Shown: positions 34,754 through 44,784, counted from the stretch's first letter. The stretch is 64,000 nt of DNA from Ciceribacter ferrooxidans (GCF_004137355.1 NZ_SDVB01000391.1:62001-126000); one strand, 5' to 3'. Notes: a model not told the origin generated them from the letters alone. Made by a program: numbers and translations.

Positions 34754-35667
34754 GGGCTGTCTCCTGCAACGGTTCTGGTTGCCTCAAAATACCAGTGCGG
34801 CTCTTGCTGCGAAAGGTGGCGGACGGCGGCTCCTGCCGCGGCATAATCGCCATAGAGGCCGAAGCAGGTCGCCCCCGAGCCGGACATCCGGACGAGATCG
34901 GCGCCACTCTCCGCGAGCATGTCGCAAAGCGTGCCGATCTCGGGAACAAGGGCGCGCGCGGGCGCCTCCAGATCGTTGCGAAGGCTGGAGAGCCATGCGA
35001 TCCACGCCTCGCGATCCGCGACCGGCGGAGGCGAGGAAATCGGCGGATTGTCCCTCCTCTCGAGCCGGCGGAAGACTTCCGGCGTCGAGACCGCCTTCAG
35101 CGGATTGGCGAGCACCATGACGAAGGATGGCATTGCGGGGAGGGGCGTAATCGCCTCGCCGATGCCGCCCGCGCGAAGCGGCTGCGCCGCGAGACACATT
35201 GGAACGTCCGCCCCGAGACGGAGCGCGATCGCCGCCAGTTCGCTCGCGGGCAGGTCCGCATTCCATAGCCGGATGAGGCCGCGCAGAGTCGCCGCTGCGT
35301 CCGCCGAACCACCGCCGATTCCGGAGGCGATCGGCAGGTTCTTTTCGAGAGCGATCGCGACGGGAGGGGTTTTCAGACCGTGGTCCCGCAACGCCTCGCG
35401 CAGAAGGTCGCGCGCCTTCGTGACGAGATTGTCGCCCGTCCCTTTCGGATCGGCTGCAAGCACAGGTCCGAATCGGCCGGAGAGCGAAAGACTATCCTCG
35501 GATGCGGCCGCAAAGGTCAGCCGGTCCCCCGCTGCGGCAAAGGTGACGATGCTGTCGAGCAGGTGATAGCCATCCTCGCGCCGCCCGGTGACATGCAGCG
35601 CGAGATTGATCTTGGCCGGGGCCTTTTCGACGATCCCGGCGGAGATCCGGGCTCCGGCGGACGACAT
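34750..35667 (-). CDS. ispE: 4-diphosphocytidyl-2-C-methyl-D-erythritol kinase
   Basis: A 305-residue GHMP kinase of the non-mevalonate isoprenoid pathway; it phosphorylates CDP-ME at position 2. Visible motifs are KINLALHVTGRREDGYHLLDS near the N-terminus (given in part), the ATP loop LPIASGIGGGSADAAATLRG and the C-terminal MSGSGATCFGLY. It begins 3 bp after the TPR gene and overlaps moaB. The long-chain prenyl synthase gene lies upstream on the same strand, grouping two isoprenoid steps. Confidence 0.96.
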   Translation of the reverse strand: MSSAGARISAGIVEKAPAKINLALHVTGRREDGYHLLDSIVTFAAAGDRLTFAAASEDSLSLSGRFGPVLAADPKGTGDNLVTKARDLLREALRDHGLKTPPVAIALEKNLPIASGIGGGSADAAATLRGLIRLWNADLPASELAAIALRLGADVPMCLAAQPLRAGGIGEAITPLPAMPSFVMVLANPLKAVSTPEVFRRLERRDNPPISSPPPVADREAWIAWLSSLRNDLEAPARALVPEIGTLCDMLAESGADLVRMSGSGATCFGLYGDYAAAGAAVRHLSQQEPHWYFEATRTVAGDSP

Positions 35668-35670
35668 GGA

Positions 35671-37491
35671 TTACGACTTCTTGTCGGCTTCCGTCCGCGG
35701 CGGCTCGGGATCGGCTTCAGGCGCCGCCTTCGCCGCATCTTCAGCGAGCGGCGGCAGGCCCTTGTCGATCTTCGCCTGGATCTTGGCGACCTGGTCCTTT
35801 TCCGGATCGGAGGCGAGTGCGCGCTTCCACTGGTAGGTGGCTTCGAGCTTGCGCCCGACACGCCAGTAGGCGTCGCCCAGATGGTCGTTGATCGTCGCGT
35901 CGCCGGCCTTCAGCTCGGCCGCCCGCTCCAGCTCGGTCACGGCCTCGTCAAACCGGCTCATGCGGAAATAGGCCCAGCCGAGCGAATCGACGATGTAACC
36001 GTCGTCGGGCCTCAGCTCGACCGCCTTGCGGATCATCTCGAGGCCTTCCGTAAGATTGCGGTTCATGTCGACCCAGGAATAGCCGAGATAGTTGAGCACC
36101 TGCGGCTGGTCGGGGTTGAGTTCGAGCGCCTTGCGGAAATTGGGTTCCGCCTTTTCCCACTGCTTCAGCCGTTCATAGGCGATCCCGCGTTGGAAGAAGA
36201 CCGACCAGTCACCACGGCTCGGCTTCGGGCCGATCACCCCGACCGCCTTGTCGTAGTTGTCGGCCATCGCGGCGTAGTCCTTCGCTTCGGAAAGCACGCT
36301 GCCGTAGGCGAGATAGCTGCGGATGTCGCTCGGATCGGAGTCGATCAGCGACTTCAAATGCTTGCGTGCCTCTTCCACCTTGCCGGTCTCGGCGAGCGTG
36401 AGGCCGAGCTGCAGTTCGGAGATGCGCCGCATCGGAGAGGTTTCGGGGACCTGCTTGTAGAAGCCGATCGCCCGTTCCGGCCGTTCGAGCTTTTCGGCGA
36501 GACCGCCGAGCAGGATCAGCGTGTCGGCGCTCTTCGGCTCAAGCGCATGCGCGAGCTGCAGGTAGAGCGTCACCGTCTCCTCGGCGCCGTCGCGGTTCAG
36601 TGCGCCCCCGATCGAGAAGAGGACGCCGGCCGCGCCTTCCGTGGCGCTGGTCACCACGGGTTCGACGGGCTCTCCCTTCGAGATATGGTCGCGCAGCGCC
36701 TTGAAGGGTGCGAAGTTTCCGACGAGAGCGTCACCGGCGGCGATGGCGTCGAGCGCCTTCTGCTTGTTGCCCTGCTTGGCTTCGAGTGCCGCAAGCGACA
36801 TGACCGCGCGGACGAAGGTGTCGGGCGCTGTGGCGCCTCCTTCGCGGTCGGTCACCGCCTCGTTGAGGTTGCGCCGCGCGGCGTCCGTATCGCCGGTGAG
36901 CAAGGCGATCACGCCGGCATTGTAACGCTTGAAGATACCGTACCAGTCGGGGCCTTCGAGGCCTTCCACCATGGCGAGCGCCTTCTTGCCCTCGCCGGCG
37001 CCGACCTTCGTCCAGGCGACCAGAAGCGAGTTCATCAGCCGGTCCAGATCGTTCGGACCCTGGTACTTCAGGATATTCTCTGCGGTCGTGAACTCACGGC
37101 TGCGGATCGCGTCGAGGCCGCGGGCGACCGTCGTCACCCGCTCGACGGCAACGTCGTTCTTCAGGTCGTTGGCGAATTTCACGCCCTCGTCGAAATCGCC
37201 GTTCATGAACAGCGCGATCATCAGCCGTTCGCGGATCTCGACGTCGCCGGGGGCGAGCGCGAGTGCCTTCTTGTAGAGTGGGATGGCGATGTCATAGTCT
37301 CGTTCCGCGTCGGCCACCCGGCCGGCGAGGAAGGCGCCGGAGAAGGTGTCGACGATACCGGGATCGAATGTCTCCCCCTCGGTAGCGGGAGCGGTTTCCG
37401 TCTGCGCACTCGCAACCATACCGGGCGACAGCGACAGCAGGAGCGCAACGGCGGTCCCGGAAATGAGACGAAGGGCAAGACTTTGCCGCAT
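35671..37491 (-). CDS. Exported tetratricopeptide-repeat protein
   Basis: A 606-residue protein with a signal peptide (LALRLISGTAVALLLSLSPG) and TPR units throughout, clearest at about 395-585 (WEKAEPNFRKALELNPDQPQ; LNYLGYSWVDM; YWRVGRKLEATYQWKRAL). The tail is Pro/Glu/Ala-rich. Homologues are conserved in rhizobia upstream of ispE; the role is unknown, probably a periplasmic or membrane-associated scaffold. ATG 37491 is preferred to ATG 37509 because it has AAAGG upstream and gives the shorter signal. Confidence 0.85.
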   Translation of the reverse strand: MRQSLALRLISGTAVALLLSLSPGMVASAQTETAPATEGETFDPGIVDTFSGAFLAGRVADAERDYDIAIPLYKKALALAPGDVEIRERLMIALFMNGDFDEGVKFANDLKNDVAVERVTTVARGLDAIRSREFTTAENILKYQGPNDLDRLMNSLLVAWTKVGAGEGKKALAMVEGLEGPDWYGIFKRYNAGVIALLTGDTDAARRNLNEAVTDREGGATAPDTFVRAVMSLAALEAKQGNKQKALDAIAAGDALVGNFAPFKALRDHISKGEPVEPVVTSATEGAAGVLFSIGGALNRDGAEETVTLYLQLAHALEPKSADTLILLGGLAEKLERPERAIGFYKQVPETSPMRRISELQLGLTLAETGKVEEARKHLKSLIDSDPSDIRSYLAYGSVLSEAKDYAAMADNYDKAVGVIGPKPSRGDWSVFFQRGIAYERLKQWEKAEPNFRKALELNPDQPQVLNYLGYSWVDMNRNLTEGLEMIRKAVELRPDDGYIVDSLGWAYFRMSRFDEAVTELERAAELKAGDATINDHLGDAYWRVGRKLEATYQWKRALASDPEKDQVAKIQAKIDKGLPPLAEDAAKAAPEADPEPPRTEADKKS

Positions 37492-37611
37492 GAACGAGCC
37501 TTTCAACAAAGATAGCCGGAACGATCCGGCCGAAAACTTTCATCCGTCGAGACGATTCACGTACAGAATGGCTTTTTTGAAGCACAGCCGCAAGGCAATG
37601 CCGGTCGCCGG

Positions 37612-38628
37612 TCAATTCACCCGCGCGATGCAGAAATCGATCACGTCGAGCAGTGCCGATTTCCATTTCGTATCCGGCAGCGGCGCCAGAGCGTCACGGG
37701 CGATGGTGCCGTAGTGCAGCGCGCGCGTGATGGTGTCGTTGAGGCCGCCGTACTTGGAGATGAGGCCGAGCGCCTTTTCGAGCCGCGCATCGTCGTTCTG
37801 TCCGCCCTCGATCGCCTCGCGCCAGAACTCGCGTTCCGACGGCGTGCCGCGGCGGTAGGCGAGGATGACCGGCAGAGTGATCTTGCCCTCGCGGAAGTCG
37901 TCGCCGACATTCTTGCCGAGTTCGGAGGCCTTGCCGCCATAGTCGAGCGCGTCGTCGACGAGCTGGAACGCGAGGCCGAGATTCATGCCGTAGGATTTCA
38001 GCGCATTCCGCCCGGCGCGATCGGCGCCGGCGATGATCGGGCCGACTTCGGCCGCGGCCGCAAAGAGCGCCGCCGTCTTGGCGCGGATCACCTCGAGATA
38101 GTCGTCTTCCGTCGTCTCCATGTTCTTGGCGACGGAAAGCTGCAGCACCTCGCCCTCGGCGATGATCGAGGCTGCGGCGGAGAGCACGTCGAGCGCTTCC
38201 AGCGAGCCGACCTCGACCATCATGCGGAAGGCCTGGCCGAGCAGGAAGTCGCCGACGAGCACGCTCGCCTGGTTGCCCCAGATCATACGCGCCGTGGACT
38301 TTCCGCGGCGCAGGTCGCTCTCGTCGACCACGTCGTCGTGGAGGAGCGTTGCCGTGTGCATGAATTCGACGCTGGTCGCGAGCTTGACGTCGCCGTCGCC
38401 GGCATAGTCGAACATCGCAGCCGAGGCGAGCGTCAGCATCGGGCGCAGGCGCTTTCCACCCGACGAGATCAGGTGATTGGCGACTTCGGGAATCATCTGC
38501 ACGTCGGAACCGGCCTTCGAGAGGATCAACTGGTTGACCCGTTCCATGCCGGCCTTGGTGAGATCGACCAGCGGCTTGACGGACGCCTGTTTGTTTTTGT
38601 TTTCCTCAAGCGGTATGACTACGCCCAA
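37612..38628 (-). CDS. ispB: Long-chain polyprenyl diphosphate synthase (octaprenyl/decaprenyl)
   Basis: A 338-residue trans-prenyltransferase that makes the ubiquinone side chain. The first Asp-rich motif is LLHDDVVDESD and the second is LVDDALDYGG; GGKRLRPML binds the diphosphate. The start is probably TTG 38628 (MGVVIPLEENK) with AGGAG 8 bases upstream; an ATG 10 codons further upstream (38658) lacks a ribosome-binding site. Chain length cannot be read directly, but rhizobia use Q10. ubiA near 63 kb uses its product. Confidence 0.94.
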   Translation of the reverse strand: MGVVIPLEENKNKQASVKPLVDLTKAGMERVNQLILSKAGSDVQMIPEVANHLISSGGKRLRPMLTLASAAMFDYAGDGDVKLATSVEFMHTATLLHDDVVDESDLRRGKSTARMIWGNQASVLVGDFLLGQAFRMMVEVGSLEALDVLSAAASIIAEGEVLQLSVAKNMETTEDDYLEVIRAKTAALFAAAAEVGPIIAGADRAGRNALKSYGMNLGLAFQLVDDALDYGGKASELGKNVGDDFREGKITLPVILAYRRGTPSEREFWREAIEGGQNDDARLEKALGLISKYGGLNDTITRALHYGTIARDALAPLPDTKWKSALLDVIDFCIARVN

Positions 38629-38736
38629 CGCACCGGACTCCTGTTTCAAAGCTGGCCCGACCATAAAAAGTGGCGCCTGCGACGGCAAGAGGCGAAATGG
38701 CTCCACGCGCTCTAATCGGCGAGGTTTTTTAGCAAA

Positions 38737-38967
38737 ATGTACGAGATGATCCGTAGCAACGATCCGGTCCTGTTGTCCTTCGCCGAAAGCCTGATGAAAG
38801 ACGCCGGAATCGCCTGCATGATCGCGGACCAGTCGATGAGCGTGCTGGAAGGATCGCTCGGCATGCTGCCGCGCCGGCTGCTGGTCGAGGAGGGCAGGGC
38901 GGACGAGGCGCGCAAGATCCTGATGGACGCCGGCCTCGCGGACGAGCTGCGTGACGAGAAGGATTGA
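38737..38967 (+). CDS. DUF2007 domain protein
   Basis: A 76-residue protein of the DUF2007 (putative signal-transducing) family, a small ferredoxin-like fold: MIRSNDPVLLSFAESLMKDA, then the variable IACMIADQ strand and RRLLVEEGRADEARKIL. It is related to the PII-like/YedD group by shape only. It is divergent from the prenyl synthase gene, and the methyltransferase gene begins 4 bp after its stop, so the two are probably cotranscribed. Confidence 0.83.
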   Translation: MYEMIRSNDPVLLSFAESLMKDAGIACMIADQSMSVLEGSLGMLPRRLLVEEGRADEARKILMDAGLADELRDEKD

Positions 38968-38971
38968 TCCG

Positions 38972-39760
38972 ATGACGGTTGCCACAGGGGTCGTCGAGAC
39001 AGTCGACGCCTTCCATCGCGGCCGCTTTCACCTCGTGCAGCCGAAGGGGCGCGGCCATCGCGCCGGCATGGATGCTATGCTGCTGGCATCCTTGGTCGAC
39101 CATGCCGGGCCGTTCCGGCTCGCCGATCTCGGCGCTGGTGCCGGCGCTGCCGGGCTTGCGGTCGCCGCACGGCTTGCGGAAGCCGAAGTCACGCTCGTCG
39201 AGCGCTCGGCGGAAATGCTCGGCTATGCCGCAAAGAGCCTCGCATTGCCGGAAAACGCCGCGATCGCCCCGCGCGTCGACCTCGTCGAGGCCGACGTAAC
39301 GCTGACGGGCAAGGCGAGGGTTGCGGCCGGGCTTGCCGACGACAGCTTCCACCATGTCATCATGAACCCGCCCTTCAACGACGGGCGCGACCGCCGCACA
39401 CCCGACAGCCTGAAGGCCGAAGCCCATGCCATGACCGGCGGGCTCTTCGAAGCCTGGATACGCACGGCCGGCGCGATCATGGTGCCCGGCGGGCAATTGT
39501 CGCTGATCGCCCGTCCGGAATCGGTTGCGGAAATCATCGATGCCTGCGGCCGCCGCTTCGGCGGCATCGAGATCACACCGGTCTATCCGCGCGTGGGTGA
39601 GAACGCGGTGCGCGTTCTGGTGACGGCGATCAAGGGATCGCGGGCACGCCTTGCATTCCGCTCGCCGCTTCTCATGCACGACGATCCCGGGAGCCACGCC
39701 TTCTCGGCGGGTGTCGACGACCTGAACAACGGTCGCAAAGCCTATCCGCGCAAGGGCTAG
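38972..39760 (+). CDS. tRNA1(Val) A37 N6-methyltransferase-like protein (TrmN6/YfiC type)
   Basis: A 262-residue class I methyltransferase. The SAM loop is LADLGAGAGAAGLAVAARL, followed by the acidic VTLVERS and the NPPF catalytic motif (MNPPFNDGRDRRT) typical of N6-adenine or N5-glutamine methyltransferases. Resemblance to E. coli YfiC (tRNA1Val m6A37) is the basis for the name. ATG 38972 is chosen; a GTG at 38951 overlaps the DUF2007 gene and is an alternative. Confidence 0.83.
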   Translation: MTVATGVVETVDAFHRGRFHLVQPKGRGHRAGMDAMLLASLVDHAGPFRLADLGAGAGAAGLAVAARLAEAEVTLVERSAEMLGYAAKSLALPENAAIAPRVDLVEADVTLTGKARVAAGLADDSFHHVIMNPPFNDGRDRRTPDSLKAEAHAMTGGLFEAWIRTAGAIMVPGGQLSLIARPESVAEIIDACGRRFGGIEITPVYPRVGENAVRVLVTAIKGSRARLAFRSPLLMHDDPGSHAFSAGVDDLNNGRKAYPRKG

Positions 39761-39769
39761 GGCCGATCG

Positions 39770-41116
39770 TCACCCGATGAGGAAGTCGGAGGCGAGCTTC
39801 AGGTTCAGCACCGTGATGAGGAGCGCCATCGCAAGCGCGACCATGGTCAGCCAGCGGGGTGCGGTGAGTTCGCCCATCTTGTGCCGGTTGGCCGTGATCA
39901 GCACCAGCGGGAAGACGGCGAACGGCAGTTGCAGGCTGAGTATGACCTGGCTCAGGATCAGTAGCTCGCCGGTGCCGCGCTCTCCGTACCAGATGGCGAC
40001 GAATGCCGCCGGCACGATTGCCAGCGCCCGCGTGGCGAGCCGGCGGATCCACGGCTTCAGCCGCATCCGCACGAAGCCTTCCATGACGACCTGACCGGCA
40101 AGCGTCGCCGTCGCCGTCGAGTTGAGGCCGCTGCACAGAAGCGCGATGCCGAAGAGGAGAGGCGCCACGGTCGAGCCGAGGAGAGGGGCGAGCAGCGCAT
40201 GCGCGTCGCCGAGTTCGGCAATCCCGAAATTACCGGAGGTATGGAAGGCGGCCGCCGAGAGGATGAGGATCGCCGCATTGACGAGGAGCGCGAAGAACAG
40301 CGCCAGCGTTGAATCGATGGTGGCGAAGGAGAGCGCCTCGCTCCGGCCTTTCGGGCTCGTATCGTATCTGCGCGTCTGCACGATCCCTGAGTGCAGATAG
40401 AGATTGTGCGGCATGACGGTCGCACCGAGAATGCTGATGGCGATATAGAGCATCTGCGGATCGGCGACGATCTGCGAAGACGGCAGGAAACCGCGGGCGA
40501 CGGCGCCGACGTCCGGCGCCGCGAGCCAGAGCTGGATCGCGAAGCTCGCGCCGATGACGGCGGTGAGTGTGATGACGAAGGCTTCGACCCACCGGAAGCC
40601 GAGCCGCTGCAGCAGGAGGACGAGGAAGACGTCGCTCGCCGTCACGATGACGCCGATCTCGATCGGCATGCCGAAGATAAGCTTCAACCCGATCGCGGTG
40701 CCGATCACCTCTGCGAGGTCCGTCGCGATGATCGCGATCTCGGCAAGGATCCACAGACTGTAGGAAAGCCATTGCGGATAGGAATCGCGACAGGCGAGCG
40801 CCAGGTCGCGGTCAGTGGCGATGGCGAGCCGCGCGGCCAGCGATTGCAGGAACATCGCCATGACGCTGGAGAGGAGCACGACGAACAGCAGCGTGTAGCC
40901 GTAGCGAGCGCCGCCGGAAAGCGACGTCGCCCAGTTGCCGGGATCCATGTAGCCGACTGCGACCAGATAGCCGGGGCCGAGGAAAGCGAGCGCCCGCCGC
41001 CAGAACGGCCGGCTGCTGCGGACCTCGATCGAGCCGTGAATCTCCGCAAGCACGGGTTCGCCGCGCTCGCTGCGCCATCCGGGCGACTGCGTCGGTTTCG
41101 CTGCCGTGTCAGTCAT
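39770..41116 (-). CDS. mntH: Nramp-family manganese/divalent metal transporter MntH
   Basis: A 448-residue proton-coupled Mn2+/Fe2+ importer with about 11 helices. The metal-binding helix 1 motif is [10 protein letters not shown] (Asp, Asn), and the helix 6 motif is [12 protein letters not shown] (Met, His). [19 protein letters not shown] is also typical. ATG 41116 is the start. In rhizobia this gene is usually repressed by the Fur homologue Mur with manganese; I could not identify a convincing operator. It converges with the methyltransferase gene, 9 bp away. Confidence 0.95.
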   Translation of the reverse strand: MTDTAAKPTQSPGWRSERGEPVLAEIHGSIEVRSSRPFWRRALAFLGPGYLVAVGYMDPGNWATSLSGGARYGYTLLFVVLLSSVMAMFLQSLAARLAIATDRDLALACRDSYPQWLSYSLWILAEIAIIATDLAEVIGTAIGLKLIFGMPIEIGVIVTASDVFLVLLLQRLGFRWVEAFVITLTAVIGASFAIQLWLAAPDVGAVARGFLPSSQIVADPQMLYIAISILGATVMPHNLYLHSGIVQTRRYDTSPKGRSEALSFATIDSTLALFFALLVNAAILILSAAAFHTSGNFGIAELGDAHALLAPLLGSTVAPLLFGIALLCSGLNSTATATLAGQVVMEGFVRMRLKPWIRRLATRALAIVPAAFVAIWYGERGTGELLILSQVILSLQLPFAVFPLVLITANRHKMGELTAPRWLTMVALAMALLITVLNLKLASDFLIG

Positions 41117-41288
41117 CCCGTTTCTTTCTTGCGATGCGTCAATTTTTTGATTGAGACTAATTTGCAAGAACCTAGTGGGCCAGTCGAAACCTGACAAGGG
41201 GCGGTAGGGGCCGGACCATTGTTGTTTTTCACCGGAAGACTTACATGGACGGCCTGACGACTTGTAAGCGCATATGAAGGGCTGCCCG

Positions 41289-42158
41289 ATGCCGAAATTT
41301 CTCGATCGCCTGTTGCCGAAACGGTTCCGCAAGAAGGGAACGGTGATCCCGGTCGTCCGTCTGCACGGGACGATCGCCGCCGGCGGCTCCAGGTTCAAGC
41401 CGGCGCTCAATCTCGCAAGCGTGGCGCCGATGCTCGAAAAGGCGTTTTCGAAGAAGGATGCGCCGGCCGTCGCCATTGCCGTCAATTCGCCGGGTGGATC
41501 GCCGGTCCAGTCACGGATGATCTTCGAGCGCATCAGGGCGCTCGCCGAGGAGAAGAGCAAGACGGTCCTCGTCTATGTCGAGGACGTCGCGGCCTCCGGC
41601 GGCTACATGATCGCGCTTGCCGGCGACGAGATCGTCGCCGACCCGTCCTCGATCGTCGGCTCGATCGGCGTCGTTTCCGGCGGTTTCGGCTTCCCGGAGC
41701 TTCTGAAGAAGATCGGCGTCGAGCGTCGCGTCTACACTGCCGGCGAGAACAAGGTGATCCTCGATCCGTTCCAGCCGGAGAAGGAAAGCGATATCGAATA
41801 CCTCAAAAGCCTGCAGGTGGAGATCCACACCATCTTCATCGAGATGGTGAAGGCCCGCCGCGCAAGCCGCCTCGCGGACGAGCCGGGCATCTTCTCCGGG
41901 CTCTTCTGGACCGGCCGTCGCGGACTGGAACTCGGTCTAATCGACCGCCTCGGTGGCATGCGCGAGGATATCAAGCGCCGCTACGGCAAGGATGCGAAGC
42001 TCGAACTGATCAGCGGCGCCAAGGATTTCTTCGGCCGGCGGCTTCCGGGCGTTTCCGCCTTCGCCGCACCGGATGCGGAACAGATCGCCGCAGCCGCCGT
42101 CGGCGGGCTTGCCGAAGTGCTGGAAGAAAAGGCATTGTGGGGGCGCTACGGCCTCTGA
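41289..42158 (+). CDS. S49-family serine protease (SppA/SohB type)
   Basis: A 289-residue Ser-Lys dyad protease. The nucleophile is in [13 protein letters not shown] and the Lys in [12 protein letters not shown], 50 or so residues later; [14 protein letters not shown] separates them. No clear membrane anchor is seen, which resembles the short rhizobial SohB-like form. It probably degrades signal peptides or other membrane fragments. ATG 41289 ([13 protein letters not shown]) has AAGGG upstream and is preferred over ATG 41274. Confidence 0.9.
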   Translation: MPKFLDRLLPKRFRKKGTVIPVVRLHGTIAAGGSRFKPALNLASVAPMLEKAFSKKDAPAVAIAVNSPGGSPVQSRMIFERIRALAEEKSKTVLVYVEDVAASGGYMIALAGDEIVADPSSIVGSIGVVSGGFGFPELLKKIGVERRVYTAGENKVILDPFQPEKESDIEYLKSLQVEIHTIFIEMVKARRASRLADEPGIFSGLFWTGRRGLELGLIDRLGGMREDIKRRYGKDAKLELISGAKDFFGRRLPGVSAFAAPDAEQIAAAAVGGLAEVLEEKALWGRYGL

Positions 42159-42188
42159 GGCCGCGAACAGGATACGGGAACGGAACGC

Positions 42189-42380
42189 ATGGCGCAGTTG
42201 ATCCTCCTGCTTCTGCTGGTCGGCGGCGGACTGCTGCTCTACCGCCGCTTCGTCGCGGATGCGGAAAAGCTCTCCGCCCGCTCGAAGCAGGCCGAGCAGG
42301 AACGCGAGACCGGCGCCATGCGAACGCTGGTCAAGGACCCCGAGACCGGCGAGTACCGCGTCAAGCGGGAAGGGGAATAG
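42189..42380 (+). CDS. Small membrane protein of unknown function
   Basis: A 63-residue protein with one N-terminal membrane helix (AQLILLLLLVGGGLLLY) and a charged cytoplasmic tail ending in KDPETGEYRVKREGE. It lies 30 bp after the S49 protease gene, so it may work with it at the membrane. The KDPxTGEYRV end is common to small alphaproteobacterial proteins of this type; no function is known. Confidence 0.75.
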   Translation: MAQLILLLLLVGGGLLLYRRFVADAEKLSARSKQAEQERETGAMRTLVKDPETGEYRVKREGE

Positions 42381-42439
42381 GGGGCGTCTCCGCCTCAGGT
42401 TGCCGGCACAGGTTGCCGCGACCAGCGGCTCCGCATCCG

Positions 42440-42552
42440 CGTCACCCCGGCCTTGAGCCGGGGACCAGCAACGGCGCGTCCGCGCCGTGAAAGAGCCTTT
42501 TTCGATCAAGGACTTGATCGCGCTGGATACCGGCTCGGAGGCCGGTATGACG
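42440..42552. repeat. Mosaic palindromic repeat with four consecutive hairpins
   Basis: Four near-perfect stem-loops sit head to tail in about 110 bp: CCCCGGC/GCCGGGG (42445-42463), ACGGCGCG/CGCGCCGT (42471-42488), CGATCAAG/CTTGATCG (42503-42520) and ATACCGGC/GCCGGTAT (42527-42548). The ends CGTCACCCCGG and GGTATGACG are typical of dispersed intergenic mosaic elements in rhizobia (RIME-like). It lies between converging genes. Confidence 0.65.
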
Positions 42553-42630
42553 GACGTCTTGCGCTTGCGCCGCAGATCGCCGAGAGCCTCGACTGCAGGT
42601 TTGCGAGGGGCCTGGAAACGCGGTCGCCCC

Positions 42631-43101
42631 TTACAATCCGAGATCGGACAGCGACGGATGGTCGTCGGGCCTGCGGCCGAGCGGCCAGTGGAACAGGCGG
42701 TCGCTTTCCTTGATCGGGAGATCGTTGATCGAGGCGTGACGGTGCGTCATCAGCCCGTCCGCGTCGAACTGCCAGTTTTCGTTGCCGTAGGAGCGATACC
42801 AGTTCCGCGCGTCGTCGTGCCATTCATAGGCGAAGCGCACCGCTATGCGGTTCTCCCGGAACGCCCAGATTTCCTTGATCAGCCGGTAGTCGAGTTCGCG
42901 TATCCACTTGCGCGTGAGAAACGTCACGATCTCGTCGCGGCCGGTCACGAACTCCGCCCGGTTGCGCCAGCGGCTGTCGAGGCTATAGGCGAGCGAGACG
43001 CGTTCGGGATCGCGGCTGTTCCACCCATCTTCGGCGGCCCGGAGTTTCTGGCGTGCGGTTTCCTCGTCGAAGGGCGGGAGGGGAGGGCGTTGGTTCGACA
43101 T
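42631..43101 (-). CDS. DUF1348 (NTF2-like fold) protein
   Basis: A 156-residue single-domain protein of the DUF1348/nuclear transport factor 2-like family: [52 protein letters not shown] and [20 protein letters not shown]. The fold forms a small cavity and often binds hydrophobic ligands, but the activity is unknown. ATG 43101 follows AAGGAG by 7 bases. It is divergent from a TetR-type gene across palindromic operators, suggesting substrate-inducible expression. Confidence 0.87.
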   Translation of the reverse strand: MSNQRPPLPPFDEETARQKLRAAEDGWNSRDPERVSLAYSLDSRWRNRAEFVTGRDEIVTFLTRKWIRELDYRLIKEIWAFRENRIAVRFAYEWHDDARNWYRSYGNENWQFDADGLMTHRHASINDLPIKESDRLFHWPLGRRPDDHPSLSDLGL

Positions 43102-43124
43102 CAATAGCTCCTTTTGTTATGTAG

Positions 43125-43161
43125 ACAGGTCTGTATATAAACTTGACCTGTACAGGTCTGT
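43125..43161. promoter_or_regulatory. TetR-type operator region
   Basis: The 10-mer ACAGGTCTGT occurs at 43125-43134 and again at 43152-43161, and the second overlaps a perfect 12-bp palindrome ACCTGTACAGGT (43146-43157). The region lies in the 76-bp gap between the divergent DUF1348 and TetR genes, the expected position for autoregulation. Confidence 0.6.
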
Positions 43162-43177
43162 CTGTCAAGAATGGTTC

Positions 43178-43744
43178 ATGACAAAAACGAAGACGAAATC
43201 GGCGGTGCCGGCGCGGGAGCGGATTCTCGAAACGGCCAAGCGCCTGTTCTATCGCAGCGGCATCCGTGCCACCGGGATCGACACGATCATCGCCGAAGCC
43301 GGCGTCGCCAAGATGTCCTTCTACAACAATTTCCCCTCCAAGGACGATCTGGTACGCACGTTCCTCGCCGCGCGCCACGAGAGCTGGATGGCCGCGTTCA
43401 GCGGCCGCGTGGAAAGACACATCGAGGAGCGGGGACTTGCCGCACTCGCCTTCGCGCTCGACGAATGGTTCGCCGAGCCGGATTTTCGCGGCTGCGCCTT
43501 CATCAACACGGTTGCGGAATTCGGGCAAGAATTCGAGGGCGCCATGGGCCACAAGGTCGAACTGGAGGACTACGTGCGGGGCATCGCCACCCGTCTCGGT
43601 CTCTCCGCGCCCGAGCGCGTCGCCGGCGAGGCGATGATCGTTATCGAAGGCGCGATCGTTCGCGCGCAGATGGGATTCCGTGACGGGCTGCGGAATAACG
43701 CGGTCTCGCTGCTGCAATCGATCGAACGGAATGCGAGGATCTGA
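43178..43744 (+). CDS. TetR-family transcriptional regulator
   Basis: A 188-residue repressor. The N-terminal HTH (about 12-58) reads [20 protein letters not shown] then [20 protein letters not shown]. The C-terminal ligand domain has [16 protein letters not shown]-like sequence ([16 protein letters not shown]), seen in regulators of the DUF1348/oxidative-compound type. It is divergent from the DUF1348 gene and probably represses both through the palindromes at 43125-43161. Confidence 0.9.
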   Translation: MTKTKTKSAVPARERILETAKRLFYRSGIRATGIDTIIAEAGVAKMSFYNNFPSKDDLVRTFLAARHESWMAAFSGRVERHIEERGLAALAFALDEWFAEPDFRGCAFINTVAEFGQEFEGAMGHKVELEDYVRGIATRLGLSAPERVAGEAMIVIEGAIVRAQMGFRDGLRNNAVSLLQSIERNARI

Positions 43745-43830
43745 CCTCGCGGTCCAGACTCTTGACCCGACCGGCCGGGCGTGGCACTGACCCCGGTAAC
43801 ATCCTGATCCAGCAAAGACCGGCTTTCACC

Positions 43831-44784
43831 ATGTCCGATACTCCTCCCCACATGGACCCCAAGCGTTCGTTCCAGGCGCTCATCCTGACGCTGCACAACT
43901 ACTGGGCCGACAAGGGCTGCGCCGTTCTGCAGCCCTACGACATGGAAGTCGGCGCCGGCACCTTCCATCCGGCAACAACGCTGCGCGCGCTCGGGCCCAA
44001 GCCGTGGAAGGCCGCCTATGTCCAGCCCTCGCGGCGCCCCTCCGACGGCCGTTACGGCGAGAACCCGAACCGCCTTCAGCACTACTACCAGTACCAGGTG
44101 ATCCTGAAGCCGAACCCGTCCAACCTGCAGGAGCTCTATCTGGGCTCCCTGAAGGCGATCGGCCTCGATCCGCTGCTGCACGACATCCGCTTCGTCGAGG
44201 ACGACTGGGAAAGCCCAACCCTCGGCGCCTGGGGTCTCGGCTGGGAATGCTGGTGCGATGGCATGGAAGTCTCGCAGTTCACATATTTCCAGCAGGTCTG
44301 CGGCATCGAGTGCTCGCCGGTCGCCGGCGAACTCACCTACGGCCTCGAACGCCTCGCCATGTATGTACAGGGCGTCGACAACGTCTACGACCTCAACTTC
44401 AACGGACGCGACGGCGAGGAGAGGATCTCCTACGGCGATGTCTTCCTGCAGGCCGAGCAGGAGTATTCGAGGCACAATTTCGAATACGCCAACACCGAAA
44501 TGCTGCACCGCCATTTCGAAGACGCGGAAAAGGAATGCCAGGCGCTTCTCGCCGCCGGCGCGCCGGACGAAAGCGACAACCAGCGCCTGCACAAATGCGT
44601 CTTTCCGGCCTACGACCAGTGCATCAAGGCGAGCCATGTCTTCAACCTGCTGGATGCCCGTGGCGTGATCTCGGTGACGGAGCGCCAGAGCTACATCCTC
44701 AGGGTCCGTACCCTCGCCAAGGCCTGCGGCGAAGCCTTCCTGCTGACCGACGCCGGCGGGGCGAATCTCGGCAAGGCCGCGTGA
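43831..44784 (+). CDS. glyQ: Glycyl-tRNA synthetase alpha subunit
   Basis: A 317-residue class II aminoacyl-tRNA synthetase catalytic subunit of the bacterial alpha2beta2 enzyme. Motif-bearing segments include [56 protein letters not shown] and [23 protein letters not shown] 43831 ([14 protein letters not shown]) is taken as start; ATG 43852 is possible. Its stop overlaps the next gene (GTGA). The partner glyS lies 5.5 kb away rather than adjacent. Confidence 0.96.
   Translation: MSDTPPHMDPKRSFQALILTLHNYWADKGCAVLQPYDMEVGAGTFHPATTLRALGPKPWKAAYVQPSRRPSDGRYGENPNRLQHYYQYQVILKPNPSNLQELYLGSLKAIGLDPLLHDIRFVEDDWESPTLGAWGLGWECWCDGMEVSQFTYFQQVCGIECSPVAGELTYGLERLAMYVQGVDNVYDLNFNGRDGEERISYGDVFLQAEQEYSRHNFEYANTEMLHRHFEDAEKECQALLAAGAPDESDNQRLHKCVFPAYDQCIKASHVFNLLDARGVISVTERQSYILRVRTLAKACGEAFLLTDAGGANLGKAA

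Noticed and set aside
41117-41288. Mur/Fur-type operator upstream of mntH
   Set aside because: TTGAGACTAATTTGCAAG (41151-41168) has some resemblance, but the dyad is too imperfect (only end bases match) to call.
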